From Symbiodinium natans (Eukaryota; Sar; Dinophyceae; Suessiales; Symbiodiniaceae), in assembly GCA_905221605.1 (NCBI GenBank), contig CAJNDS010002195.1, forward strand, positions 372,001 to 436,000: a stretch of DNA of 64,000 nt. The letters run 5' to 3'. The notes beneath the pieces were generated by a model. The model had not been told where the DNA came from. It saw only the letters and a list, made by a program, of their open reading frames with translations, and did not search any database. The position numbers were made by a program, and so were the translations under genes. This document shows positions 46,853-58,883 of the stretch, piece by piece (the stretch's first letter is position 1; each line of letters opens with the position of its first letter).

Positions 46853-47524
46853 TCAAGGTCGCATGGGCAGGGGGCTAACCGTCGCGCTCACGCCCGCGGC
46901 ATGAAGTCCGAGCCTGCCAAAACGCGGGGCGCTTGGCCAAGGGCAGTGGTGCCAACGGCTGCTTGCACCGACCGACAGCACGCTCCACCACCTTCTCGCC
47001 CAGCCCGCTGCCGCTGATTGCCGGACCGTGGAAGCGCGCAAGCGGATCATATATCTCTGACGAACCGCAGCGCGCCTCCATTCCAGCAGCCTCCCACGCC
47101 GGCCCCGAGCACGACCAGCCTCTGCGGGCCGCCCCGCGCGAGCTCTGGGTAGGCTGTCCGCTTGCGTCTTTCCGCCACCATCCGCCACCGAACCGGGTGA
47201 AATCGCAGCACAAAGCGAGACCCAGCGGAGAACCGTATATAGACGTTGAGATCCAATCGGCGCCGATCTGCGGCTGGGACCCCAGGCGCCGTCGTGTGCA
47301 ACAGCCACTGCCCCTCCCACGGTACCCGCACCCACGCCGTCTCCACCACCTTGGCCCGGCGCTAACAGCCCCGTGCGAGGGCATGCCGCGGCGTGGTCGC
47401 CATACGTGTCCACGTTGCCGCCGCAATCGCCGCATCCGGGCGAGCCGCAACGGCGAGCGGTGATGGGCCGGGGAAGTCGCAAGCGTTTGCGCAGGGCCAC
47501 CTGCATAACGTGCGGCGAGCACAT
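46853..47524 (-). mobile_element. RLE-type LINE fragment R1 (C-terminal endonuclease region)
   Basis: On minus: ALRKRLRLPRP, then a zinc-binding block CGDCGGNVDTYGDHAAACPR TGLLA (Cys, Cys, His, Cys), and further on SAAAGWARRWWSVLSV, the C-terminal signature of this family. Sense is split over two frames, so it is decayed. The Cys/His block followed by an acidic core is the layout of the restriction-like endonuclease at the C-terminus of R2/SLACS-type non-LTR elements. Only this part survives; the copy is 5'-truncated. Confidence 0.75.
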
Positions 47525-47786
47525 TACAATGCATTACAATCTACACGCGTCTCTTCAGTGCCCAATATATTTATAAGGCGTGACAACAAATAATTAATGA
47601 ACGGATGAAGAAAGAGCACAAGCACGCCTGATGCTCACTGCGGCAGCGCTTGCTCCGTGCGCTGACGCACCCCACACGTGTTTCGATCCTGACACCGGAT
47701 GTCCTGCCGTTCACCGCCGTGAGGAGGCAGCCTTTGCACAGGTTGCTGCACAGCACCAAGCGCGGGTCGGCCGCAGGTGTGTCCAA

Positions 47787-47803
47787 GTTTTTTTTGTTTT
47801 TTC
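47787..47803 (-). other. A-rich run on minus, possible LINE tail
   Basis: On minus, A6-C-A8, about 42 bp after the end of the R2 frame (47845) and before R1. A poly-A tail remnant is one reading; a chance A-run is another. Confidence 0.3.
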
Positions 47804-47844
47804 TGGCTGCCTGTGGTGTCCGTGCCGCTACGGCCTACGAGCTC

Positions 47845-50556
47845 CTACGGCCGCATCGGCAGCCGACTCGCCCCGCGCTTCTGGCGAGGTCCAGCACCGT
47901 GTCCAGGCTGGGCGGTACCCGGTCCCGCTTGCAGCCGCTTGCTGAAGGGCCGGCCACGCGTGACCGAGGGCCGTGCCCGTGACGGCCTGTTGGACTGCGA
48001 CAGAGATGAGACCGCAGGAAGCAGAGCGCCTGCGCGTTCAATTCGTTTTTTTTTCTCCACACACCTTAGTCCACGGGCATCAGGGTCATGCGGGTCTAAG
48101 ACCGCAGCGGCGGAAGGCCGGGCCCAGCGCAGTCGGCCAGCACCAGGGCGGCTTCCAGAGGAGCTGCCGCGCTGAAGCCGGCGCAGCCGCGGTTGGGCCC
48201 AGCGCGTTCTCGCCCACAACCACTTGCACCGCCACGGACAACAGACCCACCACCGACGCGCCCAGCCGCTCGCCGCGCTGCGACGCACAGCAGCCGGGGC
48301 GCAATAGCCCTGTAACCGCATCAGGGTCCGCAAAAAAAAATCGCGGGCCTGGTCATTCCAGCGCCCGCCAACTTCATTGCCGAGGACTAGCAGGCGTTGG
48401 GGCCCGGGCCCACACAGCTCGCGGTACGCGGAATGCTTGCAGCGCTCGGCATGGCGCAGTGAGGCCCCATCCAAAATGGCTGCGCGCGTCAGGGGCGACA
48501 CCATGGTGGCATCGCAGCGGGCACCACCCCAGCATGTGGCCCCATCGACGACCAGGCGCCGTCTTCTGGGCCAACAGCCTCGCCGGCGTGCCAGGAGGCC
48601 CGTGCGCGGGCATGCAAGAGCGTGGTCGCCGAACGGGTCGGTGCGGCGGCCACAGCCGTGCGCTCCTGCGCCCCCGCAGCGATTCGGGGCGAGGGGCAGG
48701 GGATGGCAGGGGCAAGCGGAGCCAACGCTGCAGGGCGATTTGCATGGCCAGCACGCAGTCGCGGTAGTGGAGATTGCTGCGAGTATGCGACACGAGCCGC
48801 TGCCAGCCATGAGGCCAGTCGCCAAGCCCGGCTTCGTTCTCGTCAGGGGTGTTAGGGCGGGCGCCAGCAGCCAGTGCGGACCAGGAAGGGCAGTCAGCCC
48901 ATCCCTCAGCCTGGAGAGTGGCCCTGGCGTCCGCAGCACTGCGCAGGCAGGGAGCGGTGCTCACTGAGGGCTGCTCCAGGGCCGCGACGCAGATCTGTGC
49001 GGCCTCAGGGCAGCGGGCCTGGATGACGGGCAGGGCGTCGGCCCATCCGGCCCAGTACCCCACGGTCGTTGCCTGCAGGCCAAGCCCGCCAAGCGCGGCG
49101 GGAAGGAACGCCAACGTTCGCGCATCGCGTTCGAGATCTGCGGGCGCACCTCCCAAGCAGCGCACCAGCGTGTCCCACAACGCCTCGTCATGCGCGACTG
49201 CATAGGCCGCGACGTGGTTGGGAGGCACCGTTCTGAGCGCGTGGTTGGCGCGCGGCGATGGGAGTTGATCGAGCAAGAGCTGTTCCTCGCGCACGCGTCC
49301 TTCCGACCAGGTGCTTGAAAAATCCAGATGGCCGAGGGGCGTGCCCAGCACGACGACGCCACGCGCGGCGGGAGGTTTGTCCCCTCGCCAAACCTCCTCC
49401 CCCAGGTCCGCCACGCTTCCTGGCGCGGGCCCGTTTGCGAAGCGAACCTTCGTTTTGCCTGCTATGCCACAGTGAGCCTCGACGGCCTCGACGACCACAT
49501 CACGCGCTGGGCGGGCACGCATGCTAGCAGGCGTTCGCGTGGCTGCAACCGGGATGCGGCCGTGAGGAGACCGCCGTGTTGGCCGAGGGAAAACAGGGCC
49601 GGGGCAAGGGGGTCGCCCTGCTCGCAGCCCTCCCCTTGGCGGAACTCGCGGCAGTGACCATGGCAGTCCCACCAGCAATAGGTGGAGGGCTGCCCATAAA
49701 ACAGCCGCACGAAAGGCAAGAGGTCCGGCGCGACGTCGCGGAGCGCGGTGAAGAACGATGCCCGCAAGATGGTAGCTCCAACGCTGCGCGCACTTGGCCA
49801 GCCAGGGCGTCGGACCCGGCCCGGGCATGAAGCGCGTGCTGGAAGGGGCGCGTGGCGCGTGGCCGCGTCAAATACAAGCGCCCACAGGTGTGCGAGCGCA
49901 CGCGACACGAGGCGGCGGAAAACGTCGCCCGCGGCTATCCGCGCACGCCGCCCGCAGGCTTGCGTAGTGCCGTCATCCGCGCCAATGCGACCGCTGTTGC
50001 AAAAGCCGGGGGCACGTGGGCGCAGGCCGGGTAGCAGCATGCGCCAAAAGCTCGACAAAGTCCTCGCACTGCGGCAAAACTTTGAGATGCGCCGCGCGCG
50101 TGCCGGAAAGGCCGGGGGCAGCACCTCGACGGGCATCGCGCAAAGCCGTCGCGATAGCGTGCGGCGACAGCGACGGAAGGGAGTCAGGCTGCAAGGACAG
50201 GACATCGGGCGGAGGCACAGCGCGCGGCGCGGGGGGTCGTCGTTCGGGGTCGGTTAGTGCGTCCCACGTCGCGTCGTCACGGGCGCAAGTGGGGTGGCCG
50301 TAAGGGTGTGGCGGGCGCACGAAACCTCGCCCCGACGAACTTGGGCACACGCCACAAGGCGTCTGCGCTCGGCCTCATCTGCCGGGTCGCCGGGTTGGCG
50401 CGGCCCGCGTCCAGCATTCCCGAGGCGCGCCTTTTCGAGTATCCGAAGCCAGTCGCCACGCTGGAACGCGGCGGCCCACTCCAGCAGCTCCGTGCGCCCC
50501 GCGCAACCTTGGTGCTTGCACCGTGCCAGTAACATGCGTGGCACAAGCGTGAACAA
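47845..50556 (-). mobile_element. RLE-type LINE copy R2, RT plus C-terminal endonuclease, frameshifted
   Basis: The longest copy. Blocks in minus order: VPRMLLARCKHQGCAGRTEL (50540), ALRDARRGAAPGLSGTRAAH (about 50110), the RT block EGCEQGDPLAPALFSLGQH (about 49600), IAGKTKVRFANG (about 49450), VVLGTPLGHLDF (about 49340), the thumb GDWPHGWQRLVSHT (about 48810), the zinc-binding block FGDHALACPRTGLLARR (about 48610), CDATMVSPLTR (about 48495), RLLVLGNEVGGRWND (about 48385) and SAASGWARRWW. At least four frames are used. Between LGQH and KTKV the FLDD-type catalytic block seems lost (ERLLACVPAQRV is read instead). GC is near 68%, unlike the APE-type LINEs here. Confidence 0.85.
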
Positions 50557-50565
50557 TTTATTTTT

Positions 50566-51316
50566 TTATTTCCAGGGTCGCGACGCTTCCGGGCTATCGC
50601 GAGCAAACCCGCGGTCGCCCACTGACTGGATGGCGCGCAGGCCTCTGCTGGCGGCGCTCGGTGACCTGTAGCGCCACGCCGTTGTCTGCATCCCCACACG
50701 GCTGGGACCTGTGCGGGTCAGCGGTGACACAAGAGTGGCGTCGCAGCAGAGTGCTGCCCCGTTGGACGGTTCTCTGGACGCACTCCTGGGGCCGTTGTGT
50801 AGGCGAAACATTGTTGTGGCACGACTTGGCCTTCGGCTCCAACTGCTTCCCTAGCCACGCGGAGCCACGCCCGTTCGACCACTTTTGCCCGTTTGGCCAA
50901 CAGTCCTGTCCAGGGACAGGCCAGCGCATCCGCCACTGTGTCGACCTTTTGGCCGCATCCCGGGTATGGGCTCAGGGGCAGAGGTAGCCTCAGGCGACGG
51001 CGCAATGCCAGGAGCATGGGAGCATGGCCTGTTCAGCGTGGGAGAGGCGCATGGCTCGGGAGCCTGGCGGCAGAGCCAGTGCAGGCGCCGTGTGAAACTG
51101 CCAGTGTGGCCAGTCCCCCGGGCCTGCAGCCGTCGGGCGGGGGCGGGCGGGCCGCTCGCCTTCCAGAATGGCTTCCCAAATGGGGCAGTTGTTCCACCCT
51201 TCTTCAATCAAGATGCCTCGCAAAAGCATGGGGCCGCATCTTCTCCTCGTCCAGCTCTCGGAGGTAGCGGTTCGCCCGCTCCGGGAGTCGCACTTGGATG
51301 ACGTGGCGGTGATCAC
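50566..51316 (-). mobile_element. RLE-type LINE fragment R3 (thumb and endonuclease)
   Basis: On minus: EEGWNNCPIWEAILEGERPA and PGDWPHWQFHTA (thumb), LALRRRLRLPLPLSPYPGCG (zinc block start, partly degenerate), then CCDATLVSPLTRTGPSRVG. It ends with PWK and TAA, followed at once by an A-rich run (about 50555-50570 on minus) at the start of R2. 5'-truncated and frameshifted. Confidence 0.8.
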
Positions 51317-52650
51317 TTGTTGAAGTTCCGCCTGGATTCGTTGGCCACAACCTCGACGCGCCGCGCATCGCTGGCGGGGAGGTCCAGGTTCAACTCGCGC
51401 AACGCTGTGCTAGCAGCGATGCGTGCCCCGGCCTCTCGGCAAATGCAGGCCGCGGCTCGCTCCAGGGGCCCAGCTCGCTGCGCCAGCACTCCCACCTGAG
51501 CGCACGCCGACCTGTGGTCCCCATACTCGTCCACCCCGCAGCGGCATCGTTGGGGCGCCAGCGGTAGCGGCATGCGGAGGCGGCGCAGGAGCAGAATCCG
51601 GAAGTCGTCGCTGGGTACAGTGAAGCCCGGTCCCGTGGGCAACACAGTCATGGCGCAGCTCTCGCCGGGACCGCATTGGGAAAGCAGCTGCGCTCGCGAT
51701 GCCGAGTCGAGGTCTGAAAAAAAACATCTCGAGCGCGCGCTTCTCCACTGCGGCCCCGGCACAGCGCCGCCAGCCTTTCTGCATGGCCACCGGGCCTCCT
51801 TCGTCCGCGTCAGCCCCGTGCGGCGGCGCGGCACCATCCAGCAGGGATGCCCAAGTAGGCACGGCAAAGCCCTGTGAACGGAGCCATTCCGCCGCGTGTT
51901 CGGCCTGCCGGGTGCTGGGCGGCATGGCGGCAGCCTCACCCAGCATCGGGCGCAACAGGTTCACCAGCACCTGCGGATGAAATTCCCGGAGCGCTGTCCG
52001 CCCAAGAGGCCCAGTATGCTGCGTGCCGATGCGCCTTGGCCGACGGCGTACAGCCCCGGCATCAAGGGATCCCCTTGTTCCTCGCCCTCCCCCTGCAGCA
52101 CCTCGTGAGCTTGCCCGGAGGCATCGTAATAGAGGCAGCGGCTGCGGCGGGCATAGAACAAAGCGGCGAAAGGGAGCAGGCCCGAGAGCGCCGCATGATC
52201 GCGTAAGCCGCCAAGCATGCTGGCCCGGGAGAGTCGAGTCGAGACCTGATCGCCCGAAGGCGTCCCCTTTAGGGTACAGGTGAAACGTTCTACAGGCACC
52301 TTTTATGCAGAATCCTGCCCCATCAGAAATTTGCAAAAATCATCGCGTGATTCATTCCACATGTTGCTGGCCCGGGAGATGTGGTCGTATGCCCCCACAC
52401 CGTCTATGCTCAAGAGGGTCGTACGGGGGTTTCCGCGTCCGATTCAGTGGCAGCCCGCAACGCACGCACCAGGGCCTCGGGGCCCGCCCGCGTGCTGAGC
52501 GCGTACTGGAACGGGGCACAGGCCTGTCTGAAATGCTCCGCGAATTGTTGCGCCAGCGTACGACTGACGAGGCGCTTCTTTGCAGCATGTAGCTGTGGCC
52601 AGTCGGCTGCCACGTCGCGACAAGGGAAAGACCAATGTCGAGTCACAGCA
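51313..52650 (-). mobile_element. RLE-type LINE fragment R4 (RT with deletion, partial endonuclease)
   Basis: On minus: AKKRLVSRTLAQQFAEHF, LFYARRSRCLYYDASG, the RT block EEQGDPLMPGLYAVGQ (about 52060), then an abrupt jump to LREFHPQVLVNLLRPMLGEA, so the catalytic DD block and much of the thumb are deleted. The endonuclease part is clear: LRRLRMPLPLAPQRCRCG, YGDHRSACAQVGVLAQR AG and ARRVEVVANE (basic/acidic catalytic core), after which the copy stops abruptly at R3. Confidence 0.8.
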
Positions 52651-52677
52651 CAGTGTCGCAGCGCGATTTGAATGGCC

Positions 52678-53507
52678 TCAGGTGCAATAAGGTATTGGAT
52701 ATGGTGTTAAAAGGCTTTCATCCGAAACCCTGTGTAGGCGCCGACGGCGGCCCTCAGCGCCTTGCAACATGCAGCCGTCAGAGCTCCGACATCCGCGCCC
52801 AGTAGGAGTCGCGACCCCCAGCTGCAAAGCAGCGCCCAAGAGCGGCCGACAAAAGACTGCACCGATTTTGGTTGGATTGAGCCAAAAAAGTGGCGCGCCG
52901 CCGGCCACGCCCAACCAGCCGCCGACAGCGCTGTGGCGCGCTGCACGGCGACCGACAGCTGCGTCCAGCGGCGCCGAGCCCAGGCGGCAGCCGCGGCACG
53001 TCGGAGAGCGGGCCGGGCGCGCAGCCGGCGGATGCGAACGAGAGCCTGGGCTCCCGTGCCCCAGCGGCCCCCTACTTCCGAGCCGAGTACGACGAGGCGC
53101 TGGGGACCCTTGCGCAGCAGCTCCGGGTACGTCACCTTTTTGCCACGCGCAGCTGTGGCCACCGCAGCCCAATCTTCATCCGCGGAGCGCCCTTGCGGTT
53201 GGCCATCTCGCGACACGGGAGAAACCAGTGTCGCGTCGCAGCAGTGCCAACGACCTGTCCTTCGGGCTCGATGGCTTCTGGTACCAAGCGGACCCAGACA
53301 TGCTTCCACGACTTTGGCCCGGCGCACGAGCAGCCCCATGCGTGGCCATGGCCGCAACCGGGCGTGGAGCCGCCGCAGGCGTAGGAGACGAACAGCGTCA
53401 GCGTCGGCGCAGCACGAACTGCATGGCCTCAGACGCATGGGCGTGGGCTTCATCCGAGGGAATGGCAAGCAGACAAGCCCAAACCAAAATCTGTGTGACT
53501 TTAACAA
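52678..53507 (-). mobile_element. RLE-type LINE fragment R5 (C-terminal endonuclease)
   Basis: On minus: WPRMGLLVRRAKVVEA, HCCDATLVSPVSRDG, VTYPELLRKGPQRLVVLGSE, VGGRWGTGA and AAAAWARRRWTQLSVAVQRA. A single long frame covers most of it, ending AYTGFRMKAF. The zinc block upstream is degenerate. 5'-truncated. Confidence 0.85.
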
Positions 53508-54417
53508 GCGTTTTTCCTGTCCTCACCCCTCACACGCAAACGCACGTGCGCACGCGCACACACGCACGCGCACCCACACAGCCTGAGATTCGATCGGGCG
53601 GCGACGCTGACCCTCATTAAACCCGCACGGAGCGTTGCTGCACAGGAACCGCGGGCTCCCACTCGCAAAGAGGCCCGGTGAAAAGCAACTCGGCGCGACG
53701 TCAAATGAAAGAACATATGATGGTCACGCTTCGTGCGTTCGGGCCCACAGCCACGTCCTCCATGACTAGTAAAGGCACGCCCTGTCAGCTACGCACACGG
53801 CCCATGCCCTTAAAGCATTGTCACTTGAAACGGGGGAGAACAGGACCATCAATGTGCTCACGCAAGACGAGCTGTCAGGACCTTGATTGAGTTGGGAGGA
53901 AGTGCATGCTGCTTTCGTTAGCTTTGCCGGGTGTGTGTTTCTGCGCATTCTAAGCACGAAGGTTTGTTTTGGCCGGACAATCCGGACCTTAGTTTGACCA
54001 GTCTGCAACAAATGTTGCAACAGCGGGTGCCAGGGCACTGCTAAGATTGGCACCAACAGAACACGCTCATCACTTGCTCATGAAGCAGCAGGGGGGCGCT
54101 CCTCTTGTCCAGGCCTATCAATCAGCTCCACAAGCGCTGGGTCTCAACTGGTCACAACAAATCGAACGACCGATCTGGAGAAGTTTTGTTGAACCAGGCA
54201 GTGCGAAATTTGTTCGGCTGCACCTCGAGCAGCGTCTGCACACGGGCTTGTGCTGGTCCTAGCGACGAGAGGCTGGCCCGTCGCGTGAGCTTTGCGAGTC
54301 GTCAAATTTCGTGGTACACGTGGCGCTTGCGCGTTTCACAACCACTCCGAGTCGGCAGTCAGCGAGTGGTTGTCAAACAAAACCTGCTGGCGTTGCATGC
54401 CATCACCCAAAAACATG
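53508..54417. other. No gene; CA/CG microsatellite at left
   Basis: (CACG/CGCA)n lies at about 53530-53580. No domain in the remaining short frames. Confidence 0.5.
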
Positions 54418-54456
54418 CTCTCTCTCTCTCTCTCTCTCTCTCTCTTGCTTGCTTGC
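54418..54456. repeat. (CT)n then (TTGC)n microsatellite
   Basis: About 13 CT units followed by three to four TTGC units. Confidence 0.95.
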
Positions 54457-57204
54457 TTGCTAGGCGGATGACTCCCCGAGGGGAGCCGCCCCGAGGGGCA
54501 CGCGCGACAGAGTCAGTCGGAGTCGGAGTGGGTGTGAGAACGGTGCGTGGGAGTCCGCAATTATGTCACGCACACAACAGATAACAAATAAGTGTGGACA
54601 AAGAGATCCGGTCAGTGTAAGACATGGACGAATAGAATAGAACGTTGTATGACTGTGTTGCTCATGCAGAGGCCTGAAATTCTGCTCTCGCCATTTCTCT
54701 GAAACCGTTGACCAGTGCCGGAACGGGCTGTTCTGTCGGGTAAGGAGACTTCACACGAATCCCGCTGCCGCTTGTGTGGAAAACTTTGGGCAGCTCCAGG
54801 AGTTTGAGCGATGGGGCGTGAGGCTGGCCCCTTGACTCTTGGATTCTTCCCCACATGCCTTCCTGGGGGATCTGGAGGTGTTGGATGACAGATGACAACC
54901 ACATCGAATCGCTTGAAGGATCCAGAATCTACGTCGCTCAGCACGTATAGGCTGCAGAGATGCATTCAGGACTGAGTTGATTCTCGTACGAAACCAAGAT
55001 CGTGCCCAGGCCAAAGGAGACTCAGGCGCGTCCACTACAGACGAGTGGAATGTTGTTGCCGAGAAGGCGTCTGGAAGAAGCACCAGAGACCCTGCCAGAA
55101 ATCCTGCTGTGCCGAGGCGGCGCGCGCAAGCGTTTACAACTACAGCTGGGCACTGCCGCTGTCCGCTTGATTCATCGGGTATATTGGATGCTCTTCGCAA
55201 AAGAGCCTGTGATTGCCGGGGGCCCACTTACAGCGAACACATGCTTCAAGCAGCCAAGCGCCTTTGCGGTTAGGGCATGTTACTGCTTCGATCCTTTTGT
55301 GGAAGTGCGGAATATCCCCCGCTGCCACGGGCAGCAGCTGCTTCGAGCCCTCGGGCGGTTGACAAAACACCGGCTATGGTGGCCCGAATTTGCTCGAAGC
55401 CAGGTCTCGAGACAAAGTGGCGTTCGGCAGCGGAACTTGTACCAGGTTGGGAACCCATGAATGATCGACCGCCAGGTCCAACAAAGCAAACTGTCTCCAT
55501 GTTCTGAGCCTTTGACAGACACGTAATGTGATCAGCGTCGTCCACACCAAGGTCCAGAAGCATATCCTTGCCATGTGACTTGCGCTGCACACTGCCCCCG
55601 GGGTCCCCGCCGCATACAGTGGGCTCAAGTGGGCTCCTTGTCCAATTGCACTAGCCTAGGGCCATCGATGTTAGCCTGCAAAGGCAGCTGCATGATGACA
55701 GTGCGATGCCCACATCGTGCTCGGTCCTACAGCCCCGAGCCTGCGCAAACACACCCGCATATGGCAAGCGCATTGATCGTTCCAACCATGCTGCCACATC
55801 CTCCACCTCCCAACCCGCAACTGTAGACATTCTGCAGCACCTGTCCACCATGGACAACAATCACAACAACTGCAACAATTCGTCTGCCTAGGCTTCTACA
55901 TACATACATACATATATATAGCTCAACAGCATGCATCAACGACCAAACTTTGTCCGGTCTGGGCGTATTGATGGTGCGCAGGTTGCAACGACCCGATTGC
56001 ACCTGAAATTTACTCACTGTTGTTGATCTGGCCCCGATGCCTGATGAATGCGTCACAGAAGCTAGGCTGCAAATCGCGAGAAAAGGAAAATGCAATGAAT
56101 GTAATGTACCCAGATTGTTTGTTTTGCTTGGTTACATGCTCTGGTCAAACTTGAACTGCAGAGACAACCCCACATCGCTTCTCAGCCGTTGTATTCTGAA
56201 CATTGCTTGAAACCAAACGCCGCAGAGCGCAACATGACAAAATATGGCAAATCCACACAGCAGTGCTTCCTTTCTGCAACATTCAGTGGTGATCCTCACC
56301 CTGCCACTGCTCGTAGCATGAGCAAAAATATGATTTTCGCTCCGACTTGCACAACGGCTGGTCGAATACAAAAGCAAGGCAGATAAAGCTAAAAGACTAG
56401 CTTCGAAAAGCAAACTTAGCTTGGGCAAGGCAAACAGAAGTTTGAAATGCCGTAATGCGTTCCAATCGTGGCATTGTTACGACCTTGTAGAGCAACATTG
56501 GTAGTGCACATCGTTGACTCCTGTTTATCGCACATTTGACGGGAACAAGCTTGACCCAACGACTGAAACAATTAATTTCGTGTCTCCCTTTTTCGTGCTG
56601 GAAAGGACATTATATAAAGCCCTCCATGGCTCGATTGTCCGATCCGGCCCTTCCTGTGCATTTCTGCCTTTGTTTGAACGAGATTTTTTTCTGCCAACGT
56701 ATCAAAAAAAGTGTCAGCAGGTCTGACCATTACGTAGGTGCATTCGGAACGCGCTAGATCACTTGCGCATGTATGTTTACTGAACGCGGTCTCGCAGGTC
56801 GCGGGTGCATCGAGCCATCTAGTCCGCCGCCCCTACCTGCCTGACTTTCTTTCGTTTCCGTCGCGCCGATCTTACACACTGTGCGGACAGATTGCAAACA
56901 TCTTTGTCTGTGCTTGTCATAGAAGTGATGACGTCACTTGCCTTTCTGTTTTTCACCAGCTGTTCCTTCCGGAAATGCAAAGCCAGCATTCTACAGGCCG
57001 TTTTCTGTGCTTCGGGTCTTGCCCGGTAGCTGGCTCCGGTCAGCCCTTCCTGTTCATTTCGGCTCCACCTTTGTTTGACCGAGACTCCCTCCTGCTGCGA
57101 GCTGCTAAACAAGCGTGAAATAGCGGCAACGAGAGAGAAACAAAAGACCTGTTTCCTGCCAGCGGCTTGCTTCTCCTCTTCAGGTTTTTATTGTGCGTGT
57201 TGTT
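54457..57204. other. No recognisable gene
   Basis: Frames up to about 158 codons on both strands without a domain. (ACAT)/(ATAT) short repeat near 55900-55920. Nothing else seen. Confidence 0.4.
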
Positions 57205-57358
57205 CTCCCTGTTTTGTCCTTTTCCTTTTCCTTTTTTTTATTTTCTTTTTTGTTTTTCTTATTCTTTTTCTTTTGCTTTTCCTTTTTGCTTTTCCTTTTC
57301 CTTGTCCTCTTCCTTTTCCTTTTCCTCGCTTCTTCGCCTTTCTCCTTTGTTCTCCTCT
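57205..57358. repeat. Polypyrimidine CTTTTC tract
   Basis: About 150 bp of CCTTTTCCTTTT-type pyrimidine on +, immediately preceding the telomere-like array. Phe/Leu/Ser open frames here are artefacts. Confidence 0.9.
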
Positions 57359-57439
57359 GATGCTGGTGTTGCTGCTGCTCTTCTCTTCTTCTGCGCTGTC
57401 CCTCGTTGGAGCCAGGTTTTCTGGGGTGTTTTTTATTAT

Positions 57440-57774
57440 AGGGATTAGGGTTTAGGGTTGAGGGCTTAGGGTTTAAGGTTTAGGTTTTAGGGTTTAAGGT
57501 TTAGGGTTTAGGGTTTAGGGTTTTAGGGTTTAGGGTTTAGGGCTTAGGGCTTAGGGCTTAGGGCTTAGGGTTTAGGGCTGGTTTAGGGGTTAGGGTTTAG
57601 GGTTTAAGGTTTGGGGTTTGGGGTTTAGGGCTTAGGGTTTTAGGGTTTTAAGGTTTTAGGGTTTTAGTGTTTTAAGGTTTAGGGTTCAGGGTGTAGGGTT
57701 GAGGGTTGGTTTACGGGTCAGGGTTTAGGGTTTAGGGTTTAGGGTTTGGGGTTTGGGGTTTCGGGTTTAGGGTT
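57440..57774. repeat. Interstitial telomere-like array (TTTAGGG)
   Basis: About 335 bp of TTTAGGG with variants TTAAGG, GCTTAGGG, TTTTAGGG and TTTGGGG. It is in TTTAGGG orientation on +, opposite to the CCCTAAA blocks at 10.8-13.2 kb. The variant content argues for an old internal array, not a live telomere. Confidence 0.95.
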
Positions 57775-58883
57775 TGCTGTGATAGGGCGTAGGTGCTGTG
57801 AAGGTTAAGTTTCGGAACAAGCTCGAGAGCTTCGCGAGGTGCGAAGAGCAGCTTTGGCCCGATTGTGGAGGGCCATCTAACACTTTTCTCTTACCCCACG
57901 CCGTCCGAGGCGGCAAAGACACCCAAGCCTATTCCTTTTAGGGTCTAGGCCTAAACTCAAGGCAACAGTCCACTTCTAAAAACTTATTCAGTTGGATGAT
58001 GTTCGGGGTTGGGTCCGAGAGTCAAATCGGGGTTCTTCAGGAAAGGCCAGGGCGGCTAGAGGGCGGGAGCCACAACAAGGCCAGTGCCAGGTAGGGGCCC
58101 AGGGGGGCGCGCCTGTCCTAAGAGGGTCCTCCTGGCCTGGGGCCTTGTGATTGCCGTTGTTCACGCTTTCTTTTCGCTCGCCGACTTGCAGTCTGCGTCT
58201 TGCACCCAAGCTCCGCACTATTGCTTGCCTTAAGCTGCTACCCCGGTAACCAGCGTAGAAGGGGAAAGACTGTAAACAGTGCTTTGGTTCGGGTCTGTTC
58301 ACACCGTTGACTTCGAAGATGTCACGCGCACTCAATTGCGTATCCTGAACTTCGCACTACTCGTTCTTCACCGCTACTTTACCCCGGTCATCTTTTCTTT
58401 CTGTGTGGAACTCGGCATAATTATGACTTGGTGAGACTCTGCGTTAACGCTACCCAGTGTTCAATTCCGCACTTACGTTAAGCTCGGCAGCACTCAGATC
58501 GCCAGAAAGCATATTCGCTCGAAAGGCCGTGAAAACTGCACTCGGAATCATCCCGATGCAAAATGGCCATAGGAAGAATTCACCCTTGAAATCCAGTCAC
58601 GCCAGGTCTGCCCATTTGCAGTACGATACTCGCATTGGAAACGCACTCCACAATTCCCCAGTGAGCACATGGCACATAGTCCCACTGCCGCATAAGCGGT
58701 GGACGGAAGGAAAAAAGAATAGCGAATATCCTTTTTGTGACCATGAAATACCTGCAGTGAAAATCATCCAGCAAAAATTCGAGCAAAACATTTGACACGG
58801 AGATTCGGTCGATCAGCTGGAAAATACCAGATGACCCGCGTACAATCTCAGCGTCCCTTCCCGGTACCCTTTCCTTTGCCTAG
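57775..58883. other. No recognisable gene
   Basis: Short frames on both strands with no domain. Confidence 0.45.

Noticed and set aside
46933-49657. Long plus-strand frames in the GC-rich region
   Set aside because: Antisense shadows of the minus-strand RLE-type LINE copies; stop codons are rare at this GC content.
57205-57455. Phe/Leu/Ser-rich frames that look like membrane proteins
   Set aside because: Encoded by a CTTTTC polypyrimidine tract; hydrophobicity is a composition effect.
57440-57774. True chromosome end
   Set aside because: The telomere-like array is only ~335 bp, full of variant units, and flanked by normal sequence on both sides.
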